Positions 33,753 through 40,604 of a stretch of 64,000 nt of DNA are shown in pieces. The translations under genes and the position numbers were made by a program. The stretch comes from Pedomonas mirosovicensis (lineage in GTDB: Bacteria > Pseudomonadota > Alphaproteobacteria > Sphingomonadales > Sphingomonadaceae). Every line of letters begins with the position of its first letter. The stretch's first letter is position 1. Below the pieces are notes generated by a model. That model ran no database searches. It had not been told where the DNA came from and was given only the letters and a program-made list of their open reading frames with translations. Location of the stretch: assembly GCF_022569295.1 (NCBI RefSeq), contig NZ_JAKFIA010000002.1, positions 498,501 through 562,500 of the forward strand, given 5' to 3'.

Positions 33753-36113
33753 TTACTTGGCCGCGAGCATCCGCACGCCGTAGACCGGGCCGCCGCGGTT
33801 GAGGCCCTTCTCGGGCTCGAACCGCACCAGCACGCTGGTCTTGCCGCGGGTCAGCTCCTCGGGGATCGGATAGTCGGCGGTGAAGAAGTCGCCGGGGTGC
33901 TCGCCGTTCAGCTTCACCGTGGCGATGCGCTGGCCGTCCACCAGGATGTGGAAGTGCTTGCCCCGCTCCTCGCCCCAGTAGGTGTTCTGCAGCACCATCT
34001 GGCCCGAGCGCACCTTCATGCGGAACTGCACGAAGCCCTCCGCGCGCACGTCGCGCCCGTGGCGGCCGCGATAGGTGCCGGGGTAGCTGTTCTTCGCCTC
34101 CAGCTGGTGGTCGCGCTCGGGCTGCATCTCGCCCAGGTGCATGATGTCGACCGAACGGGCCTCCAGCTCGCGCTGGCGTTCCTGCTCGGCGGCGAAGGCC
34201 ACCTGCGCCTCCTTCCATCCGGCATCCGTGAAGCGGCGGAAGTAGACCGCCGTGCGCCGGTCCCACTGGCTGTAGAAGGGGCTGAACTCCAGGTCCTGCG
34301 GCCGGCCGACGCCCTGGCTGCGGAAGCGCTTCTCCTCGACCGACACCGGCACGAAACCGGTCAGCAGGTCGTTGGACACCAGCGCCGGATCCGGCCCCTT
34401 GTAGGGTTCGGCGGGCGAGCCGACGTCGGCCGCCAGCACCACCGGGCCGTGGAGGAGGGCGATGACGTCCGGATCATCGACCGTCGATTCCGTCCGCAGC
34501 GCCATGGGCAGGGTGAGGCTGATGCGGTCGCCCTTGGTCCACTTGCGGCGCAGGACGACGTAGCCATCCTTCGCGTTGAAGGGCTGGTCCGCGCCGTTGA
34601 TGGCGACCTTCGCGCCCTGGCACCAGCCGGGGATACGCAGGGCGACGGCGAAGCTCTGCGGCGTCTCGATGTCCGTCAGCGTCAGCGTCACGTCCTCGTT
34701 GTAGGGGTAGCGGGTATCGAGCCGCAGCTTGGCATTGCGCTCCTTCCACTCCACCTGCGAGGGGATGAACAGGTTGACGATCAGCGTGTCGCCGCCCTGC
34801 CAGTAGATGCTCTCGCCATGCTTGGAGTGAGTTTCCATGCCCGTGCCGACACAGCACCAGAAATCGTCGAAGTCCGACGACCAGTTGCGGTGCGTGCCCG
34901 ACATCAGCGGCACCATGTAGGCGAAGTGGCCGGTCTTCGGGTTCTGGTGGGCGAGCATGTGGTTGATGTGCGCCCGCTCGTAGTAGTCGAACAGGTTTGC
35001 GCTCGGCGACCAGCTGTAGAGATGCCGGGTCAGCTTCAGCATGTTGTAGGTGTTGCAGCTCTCGCAGGTCTGCTCGGTGATGTGCTTGGAGACCGTGCGC
35101 GGTGCGGGGAAGTACTCGCGGTCGGCGTTGCCGCCGATCACGTAGGAGTAGTCCCGCGTCACCGTCTCCCAGAAGAACTCGGCCGCCGTGCGGTCGCCGG
35201 CAACGCCCGCCAGTTCATAGATGCGCGCGAGGCCGATGATCTTCGGGATCTGGGTGTTGGCGTGAATCCACGGCAGCGAATCCTGCCGCTGGCTCAGCGG
35301 ATCGAGCACCTTGCGGTGGCGCAGGCGCTGGGCCAGCTTCATCCAGCGCGGGTCCTTGGTGCGGGCGTACAGCTCGGCGAAGCTTTCGTTGATGCCGCCG
35401 TGCTCGCAGTCCAGCACCTTCTGCACCTGCTCCTCGTTGAGCGGGGCGAACACCTTCTCGATGTAGCCGCTGAGCTTGACGGCGATGGGCAGGGCCTGGG
35501 TGTTGCCGCAGTAGGTTTCAGCGTCGAACAGGCCGGCGTACAGCTTGTGCCAGGTGTAGAAGGGCACCCAGCAGCCGTTGAGGTCGAACCCGGCGGAGCG
35601 GATGTCCCCAGCCATGATCTCGGGGAACAGGGCCTTGCCGTCCTCCACGATGTCGCCGCGCTTGCGGGTGAAGCCCGCCACGTAGCCGTCGCCATGGGCG
35701 GCCTGCGCCTCGGCCAGCTCGCTGACGATATAGTCCACCCGGCGCTTGCATTCCGCGTCGCCGGTCTGGGCGTACATCAGCGACAGGGCGGTCAGGTAGT
35801 GGCCCAGCGTGTGGCCGGCGATGGTGTCGCTCTCCCAGCCGCCGTAAACCTCGCCCTTCGGCTTCAGGCCGGCGCTGGTGCGGAAATTGTGCAGCAGCCG
35901 GTCCGGCTCCAGCCGGTGGAGGTAGGCGCGATTCGCCTCGACCGCCTCAAGGAACGGCGAGGGCAGCAGACGCACCGAAGACAACGGCAGGGCCGTGGCG
36001 CGATCAGGCAGGCCAGCGGCGCGCTTGGTGGCGCAGGCGGCGGACGGCAGCATCGCCGCCACGGCAGCGCCCGCCAGCAGCGTCCGTCGGTTGATGGTGA
36101 ACTGGCTCAACAT
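33753..36113 (-). CDS. Beta-L-arabinofuranosidase-like glycoside hydrolase (GH127/GH146, DUF1680)
   Basis: 786 residues; ATG 36113 has GGGGGAGGGA upstream. N-terminus 'TINRRTLLAGAAVAAMLPSAAC' style: twin Arg, hydrophobic core and a lipobox-like Ser-Ala-Ala-Cys, suggesting Tat export and possibly lipidation. The (alpha/alpha)6 domain has the active-site set of HypBA1-type enzymes: Glu333 in 'NADREYFPAP' (acid/base candidate), Glu351-Ser-Cys353 in 'TCESCNTYNMLKLTR' and Cys420-Cys421 in 'DFWCCVGTGMETH' (zinc ligands and Cys nucleophile). The C-terminal beta domain ends with 'NTYWGEERGKHFHILVDG'. HypBA1 of Bifidobacterium removes beta-L-arabinofuranose from hydroxyproline-linked glycans; that link to the hydroxyproline genes here is striking. 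GH127 versus GH146 cannot be settled by eye. Confidence 0.88.
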   Translation of the reverse strand: MLSQFTINRRTLLAGAAVAAMLPSAACATKRAAGLPDRATALPLSSVRLLPSPFLEAVEANRAYLHRLEPDRLLHNFRTSAGLKPKGEVYGGWESDTIAGHTLGHYLTALSLMYAQTGDAECKRRVDYIVSELAEAQAAHGDGYVAGFTRKRGDIVEDGKALFPEIMAGDIRSAGFDLNGCWVPFYTWHKLYAGLFDAETYCGNTQALPIAVKLSGYIEKVFAPLNEEQVQKVLDCEHGGINESFAELYARTKDPRWMKLAQRLRHRKVLDPLSQRQDSLPWIHANTQIPKIIGLARIYELAGVAGDRTAAEFFWETVTRDYSYVIGGNADREYFPAPRTVSKHITEQTCESCNTYNMLKLTRHLYSWSPSANLFDYYERAHINHMLAHQNPKTGHFAYMVPLMSGTHRNWSSDFDDFWCCVGTGMETHSKHGESIYWQGGDTLIVNLFIPSQVEWKERNAKLRLDTRYPYNEDVTLTLTDIETPQSFAVALRIPGWCQGAKVAINGADQPFNAKDGYVVLRRKWTKGDRISLTLPMALRTESTVDDPDVIALLHGPVVLAADVGSPAEPYKGPDPALVSNDLLTGFVPVSVEEKRFRSQGVGRPQDLEFSPFYSQWDRRTAVYFRRFTDAGWKEAQVAFAAEQERQRELEARSVDIMHLGEMQPERDHQLEAKNSYPGTYRGRHGRDVRAEGFVQFRMKVRSGQMVLQNTYWGEERGKHFHILVDGQRIATVKLNGEHPGDFFTADYPIPEELTRGKTSVLVRFEPEKGLNRGGPVYGVRMLAAK

Positions 36114-36194
36114 TGGTAATTCCCTCCCCCTTGGGTAGCGGCGGCCTGCCTGACCCGCGCGGTGCGTATCCCTCAGGCGCATCATTGCTTAAAT

Positions 36195-36234
36195 CGTATA
36201 CAAAATACGGTACGCAGGAATGCGGGTCTGTCAA
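36195..36234 (-). promoter_or_regulatory. Promoter and operator of the arabinofuranosidase gene
   Basis: Operator CGTAT-ACAAA-ATACG at 36195-36209 is an exact consensus match. On the minus strand a perfect TTGACA (36229-36234) lies 19 bases upstream of it, so the operator covers the -10 region. The gene start (36113) is about 80 bases downstream. Confidence 0.68.
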
Positions 36235-36347
36235 GGTGGGTTATTTGCATCACGCAGCTTAGCTGTATAGACAGGAAGGGGGAGTCGGCTGTCGTGTCCC
36301 GCCGAGTATCGATTGCTGCAAGCATTCATTTCCTTGCATCTGTGGGA

Positions 36348-36386
36348 TTGACAGCGGGGCTGTTTCCGTATCGTATTCTGTATACG
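36348..36386 (+). promoter_or_regulatory. Promoter and operator of the DUF885 operon
   Basis: A perfect TTGACA (36348-36353) is followed after 18 bases by the operator CGTAT-TCTGT-ATACG (36372-36386), an exact consensus match. The flanks extend the symmetry (GTATCGTAT ... ATACGATAC). The DUF885 ATG is 73 bases downstream. Together with the GH127 site this makes the 345-base divergent region (36114-36458) a double, mirror-image control region. Confidence 0.68.
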
Positions 36387-36458
36387 ATACATCGCCATAT
36401 CGCTTACCGGGAGGCGGCGATGAAGAATCAGGGGGTCCCGGACAGGAGAACTTAAAGT

Positions 36459-38264
36459 ATGCGAACTGCTTCCCTTATCCTCCGCGCACTGCTCGCCTCC
36501 GCGGCGATTAGCGCTGTTCCCGCCGTTGCCGTGAGCATTCCGGCCGTTGCCGTGAGCATTCCGGCCGCAGCCGCCGCCGAGGCGCCCGCAGCCGGCGCCC
36601 AGGCCGAAACCGCCGCCGGTGCGCGCCTGCGGAGCATCTACGAGGCCGAGTGGCAGTGGCGCCAGCAGGAGTTCTCCCGGACGCCGGAAGGCCGCGCCCA
36701 CCTGCCGCACGAGGATGCGGCCAGCCAGCAGCGCCGCCTCGCCTACTGGGACAAGGTGCTGGCCGAGCTGGACAAGATTCCGGTCGATCAGCTGAGCGAG
36801 GAAGAGCGGATCAACTACGACGTGTTCCGCGAAATGGTGTGGGGCGATGCGGTCGACCTGCGCTACAAGCTTTATGAAGCGCCGTTCAATGCGGACACCT
36901 TCTTCTGGACCAGCCTGGGCACCCGCAAGCCGCTGCTGTCGGCGGAGGAGTATCGCAACTACCTCAGCCGTCTGCGTGAAATTCCGCGCTACTTCGACGA
37001 GAACATAACCAACATGCGGGCCGGTCTTGCCCGCGGCTTCACCGTGCCGCGCGTTGCCATCGAAGGCCGCGACAAGACCATGGAGCCGTATCTGCGGGCC
37101 GGCGAGGACAATCCGCTGTTCGAGCCGTTCACCAAGATTCCGGACAATATCCCCGCCGCCGAGCGCGAAAAGATCCGCGCCGAAGGCCTGAAGGTCATCC
37201 ACGACGTGGTGGCGCCGGCTTACGAAAAGCTGCACACCATGTTCGTCAAGGAGTACATGCCCAAGGCCCGCAAGACCATCGCGGCCCACGATCTGCCGAA
37301 CGGCGATGCCTACTACCAGGACATGGTGCGTAAGTTCACCACGCTGGATATCACGCCGAAGGAAATCCACGAGATCGGCCTGAAGGAAGTGGCGCGCATC
37401 ACCGCCGCCATGGAGAAGACCAAGGAAAAGGCGGGCTTCAAGGGCACGCTGGCGGAGTTCAAGCAGTTCCTCCGCACCGATCCGCAGTTCTACGCCAAGA
37501 CGCCGTATGAGCTGCTGGCCAAGTCGGCCTATGTCGCCAAGAAGGCGGATGCGGCGCTGAGCGAGACCATCGCCACCCTGCCGCGCTACCGCCACGGCAT
37601 CATCCCCGTTCCCGAGGCGCTGGCCCCCATCTACACCGGTGGCCGCGGCGGTCTCGAGAACTGCATGATGAACACCTACAACCTGCCGGCCCGCTCGCTG
37701 TTCAACATTCCGGCGCTGACGCTGCACGAGTGCACGCCGGGCCACAGCTTCCAGGCGGCGCTGGCGCTGGAAGCGCCGGAGCGGCCGGACTTCCGCAAGA
37801 ACATCTACTTCTCCGGCTACGGCGAGGGCTGGGGCCTCTACACTGAGTATCTCGGCTACGAAATGGGCATCTACGAGACGCCCTATGACGAGTTCGGCCA
37901 GCTCTCCTACGAGATGTGGCGCGCCGCTCGCCTCGTCGTCGACACCGGCATCCACCAGTACGGCTGGACCCGCCAGCAGGCGATCGACTACCTGATGGAG
38001 AAGACCGCGCTGACCAAGCATGAGGTCGTCAACGAGATCGACCGGTACATCGCGTGGCCGGGCCAGGCCGTCTCCTACAAGCTGGGCGAGCTGACCATCC
38101 GCCGCCTGCGCGCGAAGGCGGAAGAGGCGCTGGGCGAGAAGTTCGACAAGCGCTACTTCCACGATGCCATCCTCCAGCTGGGCGCGGTGCCGCTGCCGAC
38201 GCTGGAGCGCCGGATCGACAAGTTCATTGCCGACGGCGGCCGCAACCCGGACATGGCGTCCTAA
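36459..38264 (+). CDS. Exported DUF885 metallopeptidase
   Basis: 601 residues with a long Ala/Val-rich Sec signal. The DUF885 signature 'LTLHECTPGHSFQAAL' gives an HExxPGH zinc site (His423, Glu424, His429), and 'YGEGWGLYTEYLG' supplies the third ligand Glu. The remainder is mostly helical, with 'DVFREMVWGDAVDLRYKLYE' and 'YIAWPGQAVSYKLGEL' as family landmarks. DUF885 proteins are predicted gluzincin-like carboxypeptidases/dipeptidases; few are characterised. The promoter carries the shared operator, so the enzyme probably trims imported proline-rich peptides in the periplasm. The signal contains a tandem 21-base duplication. A DUF4440 gene follows 12 bases after the stop. Confidence 0.88.
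   Translation: MRTASLILRALLASAAISAVPAVAVSIPAVAVSIPAAAAAEAPAAGAQAETAAGARLRSIYEAEWQWRQQEFSRTPEGRAHLPHEDAASQQRRLAYWDKVLAELDKIPVDQLSEEERINYDVFREMVWGDAVDLRYKLYEAPFNADTFFWTSLGTRKPLLSAEEYRNYLSRLREIPRYFDENITNMRAGLARGFTVPRVAIEGRDKTMEPYLRAGEDNPLFEPFTKIPDNIPAAEREKIRAEGLKVIHDVVAPAYEKLHTMFVKEYMPKARKTIAAHDLPNGDAYYQDMVRKFTTLDITPKEIHEIGLKEVARITAAMEKTKEKAGFKGTLAEFKQFLRTDPQFYAKTPYELLAKSAYVAKKADAALSETIATLPRYRHGIIPVPEALAPIYTGGRGGLENCMMNTYNLPARSLFNIPALTLHECTPGHSFQAALALEAPERPDFRKNIYFSGYGEGWGLYTEYLGYEMGIYETPYDEFGQLSYEMWRAARLVVDTGIHQYGWTRQQAIDYLMEKTALTKHEVVNEIDRYIAWPGQAVSYKLGELTIRRLRAKAEEALGEKFDKRYFHDAILQLGAVPLPTLERRIDKFIADGGRNPDMAS
36523..36564 (+). repeat. Perfect tandem 21-base duplication in the DUF885 signal peptide
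   Basis: Two identical copies (36523-36543 and 36544-36564) encode VAVSIPA twice in a row, so the frame is kept and the hydrophobic core of the signal is seven residues longer. A recent slippage duplication is the simplest explanation. Confidence 0.9.
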
Positions 38265-38276
38265 GGGGCTAAGGCG

Positions 38277-38777
38277 ATGCGCGCCTCCCTCCTTCTGGCC
38301 GCTGGCCTTCTCTGGCTGAGTTTCTCCCCCGCCGCCGTGGCGGGAGAGGGGCCCGCCGCCCCGGCGCACGGCTCCGCCCTTGTGGGGGTGGATACGGCGG
38401 CGGAGGAGGCTGCCATCCGCGCGGTCATCGCGCGGATGGAGGCGGCCTGGAACCGAGGGGATTTTCGCGGCTACATGGAGGGCTTCGCCAATCCGGATGT
38501 GATCTTCGTCTCGAACGGCCGGTTCCAGAAGGACTGGCAGGGCACGCTCGATCACTACGTCCGCGATTACGGCGCGTCCGCCGACACCCGCGGGAAGTTG
38601 CACTTCTACGATATCCGGATCGAGATGCTGGCGCCCGATGCGGCCCAGCTCATCAGCCGGTTCCGCCTCAGCCGTCCCCAAAAGACGCTGGACGGGATCA
38701 ACACGCGCCTGATGCGCAAGCGCGACGGCAAATGGGTCATCGCGCTGAACCACGTCTCGGCCACGGAGACTCCATGA
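38277..38777 (+). CDS. Exported DUF4440/SnoaL-like (NTF2-fold) protein
   Basis: 166 residues with a Sec signal peptide (ASLLLAAGLLWLSFSPAAVAG). The NTF2-like domain follows: 'AAIRAVIARMEAAWNRGDFR', 'YMEGFANPDVIFVSNGR', 'LDHYVRDYG' and 'INTRLMRKRDGKWVIALNHVS'. DUF4440 proteins are small cone-shaped ligand-binding or catalytic folds, mostly uncharacterised. It is 12 bases downstream of the DUF885 gene and shares its operator-controlled promoter; a terminator follows at 38858. Function in the locus is unknown. Confidence 0.85.
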   Translation: MRASLLLAAGLLWLSFSPAAVAGEGPAAPAHGSALVGVDTAAEEAAIRAVIARMEAAWNRGDFRGYMEGFANPDVIFVSNGRFQKDWQGTLDHYVRDYGASADTRGKLHFYDIRIEMLAPDAAQLISRFRLSRPQKTLDGINTRLMRKRDGKWVIALNHVSATETP

Positions 38778-39094
38778 CAGTTACGAGCGGCTCGCCTCGG
38801 CGAGGTTGCCCGACCCAACAATAACAATAATAGCCAATCCCCAAAGCGTAGAACTCGACGGGCCGTGCCTTCCCCTCCAGGCGCGGCCCGTATTTTATGC
38901 GCCGTACGCCAAAAGAAGCGAGACCTGGCGCTGGAATGCCCCGTAAAGCCCCGTAGAGGCCCCTTACAGCGCCAAAACAAGGGTGCCCGCTACCACCCTA
39001 GCGGCAATAGGCAAAAACCTCTGTACGAGCGTTTTAACCCCATTAGCGTCGATTTCGGGTTTTGGGTGCAATCGCAGCAGTCATTCGCAATCAA
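38778..39094. other. Non-coding stretch after the DUF885 operon
   Basis: 317 bases between the DUF4440 stop and the stop of the small Myb-like gene. Apart from the terminator at 38858-38896 I see nothing: the short open frames do not resemble proteins, and the stretch 38960-39090 is lower in GC than its surroundings. Confidence 0.4.
38858..38896 (+). terminator. Intrinsic terminator of the DUF885-DUF4440 operon
   Basis: Stem ACGGGCCGTG (38858-38867) with CGCGGCCCGT (38882-38891), one G-U pair, 14-base loop, followed by ATTTTA. It lies about 80 bases past the DUF4440 stop. Confidence 0.75.
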
Positions 39095-39274
39095 TCAGCG
39101 AAACTTGGCGATCTTGAGCCCTTCTTCCTTGGCGCGGGCGGAGATGCTCTCCTCGCTGCGGCGCAGGGCCTTGGAGATGGCCTTCAGCGTCTCGCCCTTG
39201 GCGGCGAGGCGGCGCAGCTTGGCCAGCTCGTCCATCGTCCAGGGCTGGCGGTGTCGCAGAAAATCATCGGCCAT
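39095..39274 (-). CDS. 59-residue SANT/Myb-like helix-turn-helix protein
   Basis: A very short gene: ATG at 39274, TGA at 39095-39097. The peptide contains 'PWTMDELAKLRRLAAKG', 'ETLKAISKALRRSEESISAR' and 'AKEEGLKIAKFR'. The 'W-T-x-x-E-x-x-x-L' opening, followed by 'I-S-x-x-L-x-R-S-x-x-S-I-x-x-R', is the pattern of small Myb/SANT-like DNA-binding proteins found in many alphaproteobacteria. Codon use matches neighbouring genes. It is a probable nucleoid or DNA-binding mini-protein of unknown role; its presence inside the hydroxyproline region may be incidental. Confidence 0.75.
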   Translation of the reverse strand: MADDFLRHRQPWTMDELAKLRRLAAKGETLKAISKALRRSEESISARAKEEGLKIAKFR

Positions 39275-39372
39275 GGGGTGCCTTCCGGGCTGGCTGTGCG
39301 TGCGTGCCGCTTCCTACAACGATCCGCCCGTCCTGTCGCCCCTCGTTCGCGCCGGGAAGGAACATCCTCGAG

Positions 39373-39418
39373 CAAAATAAAAGGCGCGGCGGCCGAGGGG
39401 GGGAGTGGCCGCCGCGCC
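39373..39418 (-). terminator. Intrinsic terminator of the reductase / alpha-beta hydrolase operon
   Basis: Minus strand: GGCGCGGCGGCC with GGCCGCCGCGCC (39383-39394 and 39407-39418), 12-bp perfect stem, 12-base loop, followed by TTTTATTTTG. It lies 50 bases past the hydrolase stop. Confidence 0.9.
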
Positions 39419-39468
39419 TGTCCGCCCGGGCGGTGCCCGGTGCGGTTTGGGGAGAAGAAAGGGGTGGG

Positions 39469-40563
39469 CTATTTCTTCTCGCTGCGCTTCAGAAGGTCGA
39501 TCAGGTCGTCCTTCCAGAACTTCGCCCAGGTGTGGGTGCCGTGGCCACGGGTATCGTCGGTGGCCTTGATGAGCACGTAGCGGCCGTTCTTGATGCGCGC
39601 GGCGAACTTCTCGGCAAGACCGTAATCCCACGGGTTGATGAAGTCGTCGGTCGAGTTCACCCAGGTGACGGCGGCGGTGATCTTCTCCAGATCCTTCGAG
39701 GGATCGTAGGTGCGCGAGGAGTCGAGCTGGTAGATCAGGTCGTTGGCGTCGCGCCGGGGAATGTCGGACTCGATGCGCTCGACGATGTATTTCTCCGCCG
39801 CCTCGCGGGTGGGGTAGGTCTTCTGGAGGTAGAGCGGCGCGAAGCCCGCCACCTGCAGCAGGCTCGCCGCCGTGCGAAGGCCGAGGATCGGCTCGGAGGT
39901 GTAGTTGCCGTTGTTCCAGGCGGGGTCGGACATGATGCCGTGCATCGCCGCCTTGCGCCACATGCGGTTATGCCCGGCGATTTCCATGGGCAGGCACGCC
40001 ATCGGCATGATCGCCTGTACGAAATCGGGGTGCTGCTCGCCCCACATGAAGCCGTGCATGCAGCCCATGGAGGTGCCCATCAGCAGCCGCAGGTGGTCGA
40101 CCTTCAGGCCTTCCGTCAGCATCCGGCGCTGGGCTTCCACCATGTCGTCGTAGTCGTACTTCGGGAAGGACATCCGCAGGCCGTTGCTCGGCTTGGACGA
40201 TCCGCCATGGCCGATGTTGTCCGGCAGGATGATGTAGTATTTGGTGATATCGAGCGGCTGGCCGGGGCCGTAGAGTTCCTGCGCGAACTGGGGCGAGAGG
40301 AACTGCCGCCCGCTGCCGCCGGTGCCGTGCAGCACCATGACCGCGTTGGTGACGTGGCCCTGGGCATCGCGCTTCGGGGTGCCGAGCGTGGCGTAGTGCA
40401 TCCGCAACTCGGCCAGCTTCTCGCCGGTGCCGAAGGTGAAGTTCTTGAGGATGACGTCGCCTTCCTTCAGCTGGGCGGCGTAATCCACCTCGGCGCTGGC
40501 GGGCGCGGCCCAGAGGGCGGCAACTGCGCTGAACGCGGCGATGGTCTTGAGCATGGCTTTCAT
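39469..40563 (-). CDS. Exported MetX-like alpha/beta hydrolase
   Basis: 364 residues with a Sec signal (TIAAFSAVAALWAAPASAEV). The fold is that of the homoserine O-acetyltransferase group: 'AVMVLHGTGGSGRQFL', 'YYIILPDNIGHGGSSKP', nucleophile Ser165 in 'LMGTSMGCMHGF', acid Asp306/307 in 'VNSTDDFINP' and His344 in 'TRGHGTHTWAKFW'. True MetX is cytosolic, so an exported version more likely hydrolyses an ester or amide. It lies 41 bases downstream of the Ldh2-type reductase and shares its operator-controlled promoter; AAGGGGGA precedes the start. It might remove an acyl or ester group from the glycopeptide substrate, but that is a guess. Confidence 0.85.
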   Translation of the reverse strand: MKAMLKTIAAFSAVAALWAAPASAEVDYAAQLKEGDVILKNFTFGTGEKLAELRMHYATLGTPKRDAQGHVTNAVMVLHGTGGSGRQFLSPQFAQELYGPGQPLDITKYYIILPDNIGHGGSSKPSNGLRMSFPKYDYDDMVEAQRRMLTEGLKVDHLRLLMGTSMGCMHGFMWGEQHPDFVQAIMPMACLPMEIAGHNRMWRKAAMHGIMSDPAWNNGNYTSEPILGLRTAASLLQVAGFAPLYLQKTYPTREAAEKYIVERIESDIPRRDANDLIYQLDSSRTYDPSKDLEKITAAVTWVNSTDDFINPWDYGLAEKFAARIKNGRYVLIKATDDTRGHGTHTWAKFWKDDLIDLLKRSEKK

Positions 40564-40604
40564 GGGTGGGTCCCCCTTTTTTGTCCCTATGTCGGCCTTA
40601 TGAA

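Noticed and set aside
31034..36119. Long plus-strand frames (over 800 codons each) opposite the TonB receptor and the GH127/146 gene
   Set aside because: Same reasoning: the minus-strand proteins are complete and well conserved; the plus-strand products resemble nothing.
36231..38753. An 840-codon minus-strand frame opposite the DUF885 and DUF4440 genes
   Set aside because: Shadow frame; the plus-strand genes have signal peptides, intact active sites, promoter and terminator.
39469..40563. Annotation as homoserine O-acetyltransferase (MetX)
   Set aside because: Despite the fold, a clear signal peptide exports it and the context is not methionine synthesis.
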